Below are positions 1-6,496 of a stretch of DNA of 6,659 nucleotides, one piece after another. The position numbers were made by a program, and so were the translations under genes. Below the pieces are notes generated by a model, which worked only from the letters and a program-made list of their open reading frames with translations, was not told the DNA's origin and did not search any database. Every line of letters begins with the position of its first letter. Position 1 is the first letter of the stretch. The DNA is taken from NCBI GenBank assembly GCA_023412175.1, contig JAEYOB010000613.1, positions 1 to 6,659 of the forward strand, read 5' to 3'. The stretch is from Pseudomonadota bacterium (GTDB taxonomy: Bacteria; Pseudomonadota; Alphaproteobacteria; Azospirillales; Azospirillaceae).

Positions 1-576
1 CTTCAGCTCGCGCTCGACGATGGCGCCGTTGGCGATGCGGGCGGTGGTGGGAATCCCCTTGGTGACGTTTGCCGCCGCGCCGCCGGCCGAGAAGCCGCTG
101 ACCGACAACGGCCCCTTCGCCACGGCATACGCTTGGCCGTCGGCACCCAGCAGCGGCGTCACCAGCAGCGTGCCGCCCAGCAGGCTGGTGGAGTCGCCCA
201 GCGCCGAGACCGTCACGTCGATGGACGTGCCCTGGCGCGCGAAGGGGGGCAGGGTGGCGGTCACCATGACCGCCGCGGCGTTGCGGGTGCGCAGGATCTC
301 GTTGCGGGTGTTGATGCCCAGCCGTTCCAGCATGCCCTTCAGGCTCTGCTCGGTGAAGGGGGTGTTGATCAGCCGGTCGCCCGTCCCGTTCAGGCCCACC
401 ACCAGGCCGTACCCGATCAGCTGGTTGCGGCGCACGCCATCGAAGGTCACGAGGTCCTTCACGCGCGTCTGCGCCGCCGCGTCGGGTGCGGCGGCGAGAA
501 GTGCCAGCAGGGCCAGCCCCACGGCGGCGAGCGCGCGCAGCGTCGGGCGGGCGCGGCGGAAGGGGCAGGGGCGCAT
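1..576 (-). CDS. flgI: Flagellar P-ring protein FlgI (N-terminal 192 codons; runs off the window edge)
   Basis: FlgI is secreted to the periplasm and assembles into the P-ring, the bushing around the flagellar rod in the peptidoglycan layer. Reading the minus strand from the ATG at 576 gives an open frame to base 1 with no stop. Residues 1-36 look like a Sec signal peptide: a basic start (RR at 7-8, R10, R14), a Leu/Ala-rich core at about 15-30, and likely cleavage after an Ala-Ala-Ala-Gln stretch. The mature start is typical of the family: RVKDLVTFDGVRRNQLIGYG at 38-57, then VVGLNGTGD at 59-67, a TPFTEQSL segment at 72-79, and VTATLPPFARQGTSIDV at 105-121. About half of the usual length of roughly 365 residues is present. 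The start lies 11 bases after the flgL stop, with only a weak purine-rich ribosome site (AGCGAGA), so translation may depend on coupling to flgL. A P-ring gene at the end of a hook-filament junction operon differs from the enterobacterial order. Identity is very secure; the exact start is slightly less so. Confidence 0.95.
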   Translation of the reverse strand, partial: MRPCPFRRARPTLRALAAVGLALLALLAAAPDAAAQTRVKDLVTFDGVRRNQLIGYGLVVGLNGTGDRLINTPFTEQSLKGMLERLGINTRNEILRTRNAAAVMVTATLPPFARQGTSIDVTVSALGDSTSLLGGTLLVTPLLGADGQAYAVAKGPLSVSGFSAGGAAANVTKGIPTTARIANGAIVERELK

Positions 577-587
577 GCGCGTCTCGC

Positions 588-1697
588 TTACAGGTAGTTG
601 GCCAGGCTCAGCCGGGAGATTCGGGCGGTGGCGTTGGAGGTCATCTCGATCTGCACTTCGAGCTGATTGAGGCGGACGCTCGCTTCGGCCGGATCGACCT
701 CCTCCAGGGCGTTGATCTGACCGGCAAGAATCGTCAGGCGCGCCTTGTGCTGCTCCTGGATCTCGTCGAGGCGCGCACGCTGGATGCCCAGTTGGGCGGT
801 GGCATCGCGCAGGCCGTTCAACCCCGCGCCCAGCTTGTCCACCGCCGCCTGCATGTAGGGCTGGTAGGCGTCCAGCGGCAGGGCGCTGGTGTCGATGGTG
901 GCCAGCATGTAGAGACCCTGGAGCAGGTCGCGGAACATCGGGTCGTTGGCCTGCACGCCGTAGGGGATCTCGGCCGCGCCGTCGGCGCGGGCGGTCAGGC
1001 GCGGGTTCGCCGCCCCGCCCGGCTTCATCGCCGTGGCTCCGAGGTAGAACCCGCCCTCGAAGGTGTCGGTGAGAGGGGCCGGCGCCGGGGTGCCCGGATC
1101 GCGCACCGCGAAGAGGTCGTCGAGCACGGCGACGATGGCCGCGGTTTCCGCTGGCGAGTCGGGGGCCGGGGTGCCGCCGGCCGCGGCGGCCATGGCGTCC
1201 CGGACGATGTCGATCGGCGCGCGCAGGGCGGAGCCGTCGCCCGCCGCATGCCGCATCGGCGGCTGTTTCACCTCGACTCCGCCGAACAGGTACCCGTCGC
1301 CCGACGAGGCGTTGAGCAGGCCTACGATCTGGTCGAGCACGCCGCGCGCGCCGATCTGCAGCGCCGATCCCGTGGGCGACGGCTGGCCCAGCCCCGTGGC
1401 GGCCGACGCCAGCAGGTCGTTCCCGCTCTTCAGGATGCTGGCCATGGCGCTGTCCATGGTGGTCAGCCGCCCGTCGAGGAGCGAGGCGGTCTTCAGGTAC
1501 TCGTCCGTCTCGGAATGCAGGTTGCGCAGGCTGATCGCCTGCCCGGTGCGCGCGCCGAGCTGCTCGGCGACGTCGAAGTGCTTGCCGCTGGCCAGCTCGT
1601 CGTTGCGGCGCATCATCTCAACCTGAAGCTCGCCGAGCGAGGTCTGCAGGCGGCGGCTCATGCCGAGGGTGGATACGGTGTTGTACAGCATGGGCAT
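588..1697 (-). CDS. flgL: Flagellar hook-filament junction protein FlgL (HAP3)
   Basis: FlgL is exported through the flagellar type III apparatus and sits between FlgK and the flagellin filament. The product is 369 residues from the ATG at 1697. The N-terminal 150 residues are flagellin/FlgL-like: NTVSTLGMSRRLQTSLGEL near 6-24, a long amphipathic helical stretch (ELASGKHFD near 34-42), then GDGYLFGGVEVKQPP at 133-147, which matches the signature that separates FlgL from flagellin. The C-terminus is again helical, with LNQLEVQIEMTSNATARI shortly before the stop. The flgK stop TGA shares its last base with this ATG (TGATG), suggesting translational coupling. A ribosome-like AGGGG at 1701-1705 is only 3 bases from the ATG at 1697 but 9 bases from a second in-frame ATG at 1691, so the real start may be 1691 (367 residues). 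A TTG at 1700 is also in frame. Function is well supported; the start is uncertain by two or three codons. Confidence 0.93.
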   Translation of the reverse strand: MPMLYNTVSTLGMSRRLQTSLGELQVEMMRRNDELASGKHFDVAEQLGARTGQAISLRNLHSETDEYLKTASLLDGRLTTMDSAMASILKSGNDLLASAATGLGQPSPTGSALQIGARGVLDQIVGLLNASSGDGYLFGGVEVKQPPMRHAAGDGSALRAPIDIVRDAMAAAAGGTPAPDSPAETAAIVAVLDDLFAVRDPGTPAPAPLTDTFEGGFYLGATAMKPGGAANPRLTARADGAAEIPYGVQANDPMFRDLLQGLYMLATIDTSALPLDAYQPYMQAAVDKLGAGLNGLRDATAQLGIQRARLDEIQEQHKARLTILAGQINALEEVDPAEASVRLNQLEVQIEMTSNATARISRLSLANYL

Positions 1698-3112
1698 CAA
1701 CCCCTGATCTGGAGCAGGATGTCGATCATCCGGCCGGCCGTCTGGATGACCTGCGCGCTGGCGCCGTAGCTCTGCTCGATGAGCAGGAGCTTCTGCATCT
1801 CATCGTCCATGTTCACGCCGTCGCGGTTGATGCGCGCCGATTGCAGGGCGTCGGCGCTGATCTTGCGCGTCCTCATCTCCGACTCGGCGGTGGTCCGGTA
1901 GCCCTGCTGGGTCGAGACCATGGTGGTCGCGTAGTCCCCGAGGGTGCCGGACGTCGGCATGTCGGTCACCAGGCCGAACGGACCGGGCTCCTTGAACACG
2001 TCGATGAAGGCGGCGATCTGCGTCTGGTCGCCGGGTGCCAGCGGCGCGGCGGCCTGTACGCCGCTCTGCACGCGCCAAGTTTCGCCCCTCACGTCGTCGT
2101 TGACGGCGATGCGCGAGGCCAGGCCCGCGGTGACCGTGTAGGCCGCCTGGTTGTCGGTGAACAGGCCGGGCTGCGTGGAAACGGCTTCGGCATCCTGGAA
2201 GCGCCGCACCAGTCCCGCGGCCAGACCGTCCAGCTGGTCGCGGGCGCGGGGCATGTCGTAGAACGCCGTCTGGATGTAGCCCATGATCCGGCCGCTCTGA
2301 ATGTCCTGGTCCGGATTGGTCGGCGGGAACTGCCCGAAGAGCACCTTGCCGCCCGCCAGGAGATCGGTTCCGACGAGCTGGAGCGGCTGCGCCCCCGGCG
2401 GCAGCTCGCGGTCCAGCAGCGTCTGGCCGTTGCGGGTCATGACCACCACCTGCCCGTTGTCGCGGGTGTAGGTGCGGATGCCGATTTCCTGGGATACCGT
2501 GTCGAGCAGCCGGTCGCGCTCGTCCATCAGGTCGCCGGCGTCGGCACCCTTGGCCTGCAGGGTGGCGATGCTGCCGTTGAGTTCGCTGACGCGGACCAGC
2601 GCGGCGTTGACGGTGTCCACCGAAGCGGCCAGCCGCGCCCGCGCATCGGCCTCGACGGTGCTTGCGGCGGCGAAGGCGTCGTGCAGGCGGCGCACGAGCG
2701 CGTCGGCGCCATCGACCACGGCGCCCTGGGCCGCTTCGTCGTCGGGCATGCCGTGCAGCCGGTCGAACGCCTGCTGGAGCTTGGCGACGGCGGTCGCCAC
2801 GGAGCGTTCGTCCTGCGGCTGGCCGAGCACCGAGGCATAGTCGGCCAAGCCGGAGGCGCGCGTCTCCTGGCCGGTGAAGCGGCTCAGCTCGAAACGGGCG
2901 TCGCGGATCAGCAGTTCGTCCACGCTGCGGCCGATGCCGTCGATCCGCACGCCCTCGCCGCGCCCGGCGGTCACGGCCGCGGAGACGAGCAGCTCCTTGC
3001 GGACGAAGCCGGCCGTGGTCGCGTTGCTGAGGTTGTGGGAAACCACCGCGGCCCGCTGCTGCGTGGCGCGAAGCCCGGACAGCGCGGCGTTCAGGGCCAT
3101 CTGGATGCTCAT
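1697..3112 (-). CDS. flgK: Flagellar hook-associated protein FlgK (HAP1)
   Basis: FlgK is the first hook-filament junction protein, added on the hook tip before FlgL and flagellin. The product is 471 residues, shorter than the enterobacterial protein (about 547), with the difference in the variable central domains. The N-terminus carries the rod/hook-type motif: ALNAALSGLRATQQRAAVVS at 6-25, then HNLSNATTAGFVRKE at 26-40. The C-terminus has the matching module at 432-471, with GVNMDDEM followed by LLLIEQSYGASAQVIQTAGR and an Ile/Leu-rich end. Both ends form the coiled-coil D0/D1 core that packs in the axial structure. The middle contains ISRO-like family stretches such as ADAGDLMDERDRLLD, common in FlgK. 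A GGAG ribosome site lies 8 bases before the ATG at 3112. It starts 25 bases after the flgE stop and overlaps the flgL start by one base, placing it in the middle of the hook-junction operon. No sign of damage. Confidence 0.96.
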   Translation of the reverse strand: MSIQMALNAALSGLRATQQRAAVVSHNLSNATTAGFVRKELLVSAAVTAGRGEGVRIDGIGRSVDELLIRDARFELSRFTGQETRASGLADYASVLGQPQDERSVATAVAKLQQAFDRLHGMPDDEAAQGAVVDGADALVRRLHDAFAAASTVEADARARLAASVDTVNAALVRVSELNGSIATLQAKGADAGDLMDERDRLLDTVSQEIGIRTYTRDNGQVVVMTRNGQTLLDRELPPGAQPLQLVGTDLLAGGKVLFGQFPPTNPDQDIQSGRIMGYIQTAFYDMPRARDQLDGLAAGLVRRFQDAEAVSTQPGLFTDNQAAYTVTAGLASRIAVNDDVRGETWRVQSGVQAAAPLAPGDQTQIAAFIDVFKEPGPFGLVTDMPTSGTLGDYATTMVSTQQGYRTTAESEMRTRKISADALQSARINRDGVNMDDEMQKLLLIEQSYGASAQVIQTAGRMIDILLQIRG

Positions 3113-3137
3113 GGCAGGATCTCCGTCGCCGATGCCG

Positions 3138-4370
3138 TCAGCGCTTCAGGCGGGTGGTTTCGTCCACCATCTCGTCGGCGGTGCGCACGAGCGTCGCGGC
3201 GGACGAATAGGCCCGCTGCGTCTCGATCAGCGACACCAGTTCCTCGGCGATGTCGACGTTCGACTGTTCCAGCGCGCTTCCGGCGACGGCACCGGCCGCG
3301 CCGGTGTTGCCGATGTTGAGTGACAGGGTGCCGCTTTCCGCGCCCAGCGAGTAGGTGTTGCCGTCGCGGATCAGCAGCCCGTCGGGGTTCACCACGTCGG
3401 CGACCGGGATCTGGTAGAGCGCCTGACGCGCGCCGTTGTCGTAGATCGCCCAGAGCTTGCCGCCGGAATCGACCTCCACCGTGCTCACGCGGCCGGCCTT
3501 GGCGCCGTCGCCGATGAACTGGGGCACGTAGTCGCCGTTGAGCTGCGTGACGTTGCCGAAGTTCAGCGCCACCGTGTCGGCCGTGGGCGTGGCCGGCGAG
3601 GTGAGCGTGACCGCCGGAAGCGGTGCGGTGGGCAGGCCGGCGGTCGGGCCGTGCTCGGCGAAGGTCACGGTCGCCGGCAGGCCGCCCAGCGTGTAGCCGG
3701 CGGGCGCCGTGGCGTTGACCGTCCATTCGTTGGGGTTGGCCGTCTTCGTCCAGGTGAGTTCCAGGTCGCGCGCGGTGCCGAGCCCGTCGTAGAAGCTGGT
3801 GGTCGTGCTGAAGGTGGCGCCGTTGCCGGCCTGCGCCGGCAGGTTCCCGGAGAAGCCCAACTGCGTGGTGCGGCTGCCGCCGTAGGCGAGGTTGCCGACG
3901 TTGACGGCTTCCAGGTCGTCGAACCGTGTCTTGCTGACGGTGGGCATGGTGCCGTCGGGGGCCAGCTTCCACGCCTGGAGGTATTCGCCGGCGCTGTTGC
4001 GCAGATTGCCCTCATCGTCCGGCAGGAAGCTGCCGGCGCGGGTCAGCGAGTATTCGGGCGTGCCGAGCGCGTTGCCGGAGCGGTTGGCGACGACGAAGAA
4101 GCCCCGCCCGTCGATCGCCATGTCGTAGGCCGACTGCGTGCCCTGGATCGTGCCGTCCTTCAGGACCTGATAGTGGGTGTTGGCGCGCACGCCGCCAGCG
4201 GAATAGCTGGTTTTCGAACTCGACGAGGTCACCAGCGTGGAGAAATCGACCGCGGCCCGCTTGTAACCGACCGTGGCGGAGTTGCTGATGTTGTCGGAAA
4301 TGGCCGCCATGCGCGAGCTTTGCGCGGACATGCCACTGACGCCGGACCGCATGGCACTGAACAGGCTCAT
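3138..4370 (-). CDS. flgE: Flagellar hook protein FlgE
   Basis: FlgE polymerises into the hook, the flexible joint between rod and filament, after export by the flagellar type III system. The product is 410 residues, close to the size of enterobacterial FlgE. Residues 1-48 are the rod/hook N-terminal domain (MSLFSAMRSGVSGMSAQSSR at 1-20, then SDNISNSATVGYKRAAVDFS at 25-44). DMAIDGRGFFVV at 83-94 and YSLTRAGSFLPDDEGNL at 107-123 are hallmark hook-family motifs, and GFSGNLPAQ at 172-180 is the conserved Asn-Leu-Pro-Ala turn. The last 40 or so residues give the C-terminal module SNVDIAEELVSLIETQRAYS, followed by a TADEM helix. The central domain is Thr/Gly/Ala-rich and variable, as expected. The start at 4370 is preferred because family alignment begins there and AAAAGGGG (4380-4387) is a good ribosome site 9 bases upstream. 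An in-frame GTG at 4427 would add 19 residues that do not look like FlgE. It is the first gene of its operon. Confidence 0.97.
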   Translation of the reverse strand: MSLFSAMRSGVSGMSAQSSRMAAISDNISNSATVGYKRAAVDFSTLVTSSSSKTSYSAGGVRANTHYQVLKDGTIQGTQSAYDMAIDGRGFFVVANRSGNALGTPEYSLTRAGSFLPDDEGNLRNSAGEYLQAWKLAPDGTMPTVSKTRFDDLEAVNVGNLAYGGSRTTQLGFSGNLPAQAGNGATFSTTTSFYDGLGTARDLELTWTKTANPNEWTVNATAPAGYTLGGLPATVTFAEHGPTAGLPTAPLPAVTLTSPATPTADTVALNFGNVTQLNGDYVPQFIGDGAKAGRVSTVEVDSGGKLWAIYDNGARQALYQIPVADVVNPDGLLIRDGNTYSLGAESGTLSLNIGNTGAAGAVAGSALEQSNVDIAEELVSLIETQRAYSSAATLVRTADEMVDETTRLKR

Positions 4371-4379
4371 CGTAAGAGA

Positions 4380-4387
4380 CCCCTTTT
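4380..4387 (-). promoter_or_regulatory. Ribosome binding site deciding the flgE start
   Basis: The minus strand reads AAAAGGGG here, 9 bases before the ATG at 4370. No comparable site precedes the upstream in-frame GTG at 4427, so this site supports the shorter FlgE beginning Met-Ser-Leu-Phe. Confidence 0.7.
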
Positions 4388-4445
4388 GACGAATGTCGGG
4401 CGAGAGGGAAGTCCCGGGATTCTCCACGGCGGACCTGATCGAAAA

Positions 4446-4475
4446 CTACAGCGGCGCCTTTAAAGGCGATTTAAA
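4446..4475 (-). promoter_or_regulatory. Candidate flagellar promoter/operator upstream of flgE (copy of the motA element)
   Basis: On the minus strand this 30-base stretch contains TTTAAA (4470-4475), a 5-base gap, a second TTTAAA (4459-4464), then CCGC (4451-4454) and TAG (4446-4448). It aligns without gaps to 6465-6494 upstream of motA, with 19 of 30 bases identical. The order TAAA, 14 bases, (G/A)CCGC, then TA resembles the enterobacterial sigma-28 pattern (TAAA, 15 bases, GCCGATAA), but the spacing is one base short and the -10 is imperfect. The second TTTAAA sits inside a 14-base perfect palindrome (CGCCTTTAAAGGCG, 4455-4468), and the two TTTAAA copies start 11 bases apart, about one helical turn. 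It could therefore be a regulator site rather than, or as well as, the core promoter. It ends 75 bases before the flgE ATG. A role in flagellar transcription is an inference from position and recurrence. Confidence 0.5.
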
Positions 4476-4496
4476 GAAGATCTTGCGCCGTTTGAC

Positions 4497-4518
4497 TAAA
4501 ATTCGCTCAAAATAGCGA
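4497..4518 (-). terminator. Weak candidate rho-independent terminator after motB
   Basis: Just past the motB stop the minus strand has TCGCT (4514-4518), a 6-base loop, AGCGA (4503-4507), and then ATTTTA. The stem is perfect but only 5 bp, and the T run is only four long. It lies exactly where a terminator between the motAB and flgE units is expected. On strength alone it is marginal and may allow read-through. Confidence 0.3.
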
Positions 4519-4521
4519 TCT

Positions 4522-5505
4522 TTACTGACCGCCGGCGGGCGTGGATTGCGTGCGCAACAGGGTGATGCTGATGCGCCGGTTGCGCGGATCGAGCGGCGTC
4601 TCGGACGCCAGATGGTCCAGGTCGGCCCGTCCCTCGACGCGCACCACGCGCGACGCCGGAACGTCGGCGGCCACCAGTTCGCGCCGCGCCGCGTTGGCGC
4701 GGTCGCTGGACAGTTCCCAGTTCCCGTATCTGGTTTGCGGGGCATAACCCAGCGCGTCGGTGTGCCCGGTGATGCTGAGCCCGTTGGGCAGCGGCGCCAC
4801 CGCGGCGGCGATCATGCGCATGAGGCGCCGGCCCTGCTCGTTCATCTGCGCCGACCCGACCGCGAACATGGAGAACTTGGCCTGATCGGTGAGCTGGATG
4901 CGCAGCCCTTCCGCGGTCTGCTGGATGATCACGCTGTCGGAGAGGGCCTTGAGTTCGGGTGAGCCGGCGAGGTTCCTGCGGATGTCGCGTTCCAGCTTGT
5001 CCAAGGCCATCTGCTCGTTCAGCACGGCGGTCTGGCGATCCAGCATGGCCTCCAGCTCCGCCCGGCTGGCCTTGACCTGCAACAGGTCGACCGGCGGCAC
5101 CGGCGCGCGGCTGCCGAGCGGGTGCGGCATCGGATCCTTGCGCCCGGCCGGATGGCGGTCGCTGTCGCCCAGCGACGCGACGACCGGCGGCGAGGCGACG
5201 GGCATCGCCAGCTCGTCCGGCGCGTTGGCGGAGGACAGCGAGCCGGCCTTGTCCACTGCCCGGCCGGCCAGCATCCCGTCGGCGCCGGAACTCTCCTGGG
5301 ACACCGCCACCGGGTTGAAGTAGTCGGCGATGCCCTTGCGCTGCTCGACCGTGGTGATGTTCATCAGCCACATGATGAGGAAGAACGTCATCATCGCCGT
5401 CACGAAGTCGGCGTAGGCGAGCTTCCAGGTGCCGTTGTGCTCCTCCTCCTCCTCCCCGTAGCGGCGCTTGACGATGATGATCGATTCGATCTTCTTGCGG
5501 GGCAT
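4522..5505 (-). CDS. motB: Flagellar motor stator protein MotB
   Basis: MotB pairs with MotA in the inner membrane and anchors the stator to peptidoglycan. The product is 327 residues. The short cytoplasmic N-terminus (residues 1-25) is basic and then carries five consecutive glutamates at 18-22. A single membrane segment spans about 28-50 (WKLAYADFVTAMMTFFLIMW at 27-46) and contains D33, equivalent to the essential ion-carrying aspartate D32 of E. coli MotB. Residues 51-65 match the periplasmic plug region. A long Pro/Ser/Ala-rich linker runs to about 145, then a helical stretch, then the OmpA-like peptidoglycan-binding domain at about 195-318. This domain shows SITGHTDALGY at 244-254, NWELSSDRANAARREL at 262-277 and NRRISI at 309-314; D250 and R269 occupy the positions that bind diaminopimelate in OmpA-type domains. 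The start has a TGAGGA ribosome site overlapping the motA stop, with 9 bases between the genes. The Asp and its surroundings fit the proton-type family, though ion specificity cannot be proved from sequence. Confidence 0.97.
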   Translation of the reverse strand: MPRKKIESIIIVKRRYGEEEEEHNGTWKLAYADFVTAMMTFFLIMWLMNITTVEQRKGIADYFNPVAVSQESSGADGMLAGRAVDKAGSLSSANAPDELAMPVASPPVVASLGDSDRHPAGRKDPMPHPLGSRAPVPPVDLLQVKASRAELEAMLDRQTAVLNEQMALDKLERDIRRNLAGSPELKALSDSVIIQQTAEGLRIQLTDQAKFSMFAVGSAQMNEQGRRLMRMIAAAVAPLPNGLSITGHTDALGYAPQTRYGNWELSSDRANAARRELVAADVPASRVVRVEGRADLDHLASETPLDPRNRRISITLLRTQSTPAGGQ

Positions 5506-5514
5506 GGGGCGTCC

Positions 5515-6402
5515 TCAGGCAGGCTGGCGGGCGTCGCGGTTCTTCGCCTGCGCGGACAGGGTGGTGGCGACCTCGACCTCCGCCAGGCTCGGCTGGATGT
5601 CGGCAAAGAGCACCTTGCGGGCGAACTCGGCGCACACCTGCGGGGGGCTGCCGCGCAGATAGGCCCCGATTCCCGCCTTGATGCAGATGAAGAGGTTCAT
5701 CTCCGATTCGCGGCGGTGGCGGGCGGCGGCGGCGATCGGGCCGACGAGGCCGTAGGAGAGCAGCACGCCGAGGAAGGTGCCGGTGAGGGCGCCGCCGATC
5801 ATGTGGCCGAGCACCTCCGGCGGTTCGCTGATGGCCCCCATGGCGTTGATGACGCCCAGCACGGCGGCGACGATGCCCAGCGCCGGCAGGGCGTCGGCGA
5901 AGTTCTGCAGGGCTTTCGGCACCTGATTCATCTCGCGCCCGATGGTCTCGATCTCCTCGCTCATCAGCGCGTCGAGGTCGTGCGGGTTGTCCTGGCCCAG
6001 CGCGATCAGGCGCAGGTAGTCGCACAGGAAGGTCAGGCTGCGCTCGTGCTTCAGCACGCGGGGATACTGCGTGAAGAGCGGGCTTTCGGTCGGGCGGTCG
6101 ATGTCGGCCTCGATCTGCGACATGCCCTTGGACTTGGCGACCCGCAGCAGCCCGTAGAGCAGCGAGATCAGGTCGAGGTAGTCGTTCTTCGTGTTGCTCG
6201 TGCCGAGCGCCACGAAGCCCACGGTGCGCATGGTCTCGCGCAGCACCGCCGGGGTGTTGGCGATCACGTAGCCGCCGATGCCGGAGCCGATGATGATGAC
6301 GATCTCGACGGGTTGCCACAGCACCTTCAGGTTCCCGCCCATGGCGACGAAGCCACCGAGCACGCTCAGGAACACCGCGACGATTCCGAACAACAGGCGC
6401 AT
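5515..6402 (-). CDS. motA: Flagellar motor stator protein MotA
   Basis: MotA forms the inner-membrane ring around the MotB dimer; its cytoplasmic loop pushes on FliG to drive rotation. The product is 295 residues, the same length as E. coli MotA. Four membrane segments are visible at about 3-21, 33-50, 170-190 and 200-223, with a large cytoplasmic loop between the second and third. The two functional prolines fall at exactly the E. coli positions: P173 (in ALPALGIVAAVLG) and P222 (in SYGLVGPIAAA). E98 is conserved, and the charged residue at position 90 is Lys rather than Arg, which keeps the charge used to contact FliG. EEIETIG near 149-155 is also a family match. The chosen start at 6402 gives Met-Arg-Leu-Leu-Phe, directly at the first membrane segment, with GGAG about 8 bases upstream. 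An in-frame upstream start at 6441 would add 13 polar residues without family support. It leads a motAB unit. Confidence 0.97.
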   Translation of the reverse strand: MRLLFGIVAVFLSVLGGFVAMGGNLKVLWQPVEIVIIIGSGIGGYVIANTPAVLRETMRTVGFVALGTSNTKNDYLDLISLLYGLLRVAKSKGMSQIEADIDRPTESPLFTQYPRVLKHERSLTFLCDYLRLIALGQDNPHDLDALMSEEIETIGREMNQVPKALQNFADALPALGIVAAVLGVINAMGAISEPPEVLGHMIGGALTGTFLGVLLSYGLVGPIAAAARHRRESEMNLFICIKAGIGAYLRGSPPQVCAEFARKVLFADIQPSLAEVEVATTLSAQAKNRDARQPA

Positions 6403-6464
6403 GTCTCTTTCTCCAGCTCGACCGGGTGTCGGGGGCCGCACGGGGGTGGCGGTGTCCGCCGACG

Positions 6465-6494
6465 CTAGGGCGGTCGGTTTAAAGCGGCTTTACG
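6465..6494 (-). promoter_or_regulatory. Candidate flagellar promoter/operator upstream of motA (copy of the flgE element)
   Basis: The minus strand shows GTAAA (6489-6493), a 5-base gap, TTTAAA (6478-6483), CCGC (6470-6473) and TAG (6465-6467), in the same order and at the same spacings as 4446-4475 before flgE. The sites are AT islands in very GC-rich DNA. The element begins 2 bases after the stop of the upstream gene and ends 62 bases before the motA ATG. The sigma-28 resemblance is partial (TAAA, 14 bases, ACCGC), so the factor that reads it is unknown. Confidence 0.5.
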
Positions 6495-6496
6495 GT

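Noticed and set aside
486..1769. A 427-codon plus-strand frame opposite flgL
   Set aside because: FlgL on the other strand is recognisable from end to end; this frame has only repetitive Arg/Gly/Val/His composition.
1841..3319. A 492-codon plus-strand open frame opposite flgK and the end of flgE
   Set aside because: It is antisense to clearly recognisable flgK, its product is a low-complexity Gly/Arg/Val/His mix with no family resemblance, and long antisense frames are expected in very GC-rich coding DNA.
4412..4419. TCCCGGGA palindrome in the flgE leader
   Set aside because: An isolated 8-base palindrome in GC-rich DNA is expected by chance, and it has no counterpart before motA.
4371..4427. 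N-terminal extension of FlgE from a GTG at 4427
   Set aside because: The extra 19 residues are unlike FlgE, the hook family begins with the Met-Ser-Leu-Phe start at 4370, and the good ribosome site serves 4370.
4496..6319. A 607-codon minus-strand frame running across motA and motB in a different phase
   Set aside because: The product is Arg/Ala/His-rich low complexity, and the real MotA and MotB frames over the same bases carry all family motifs. It is a GC-driven shadow, not a fusion.
5122..6468. A 448-codon plus-strand frame opposite motB and motA
   Set aside because: It is antisense to confirmed genes, has no domain signature, and shows shadow-type composition rich in Asp, His and Val.
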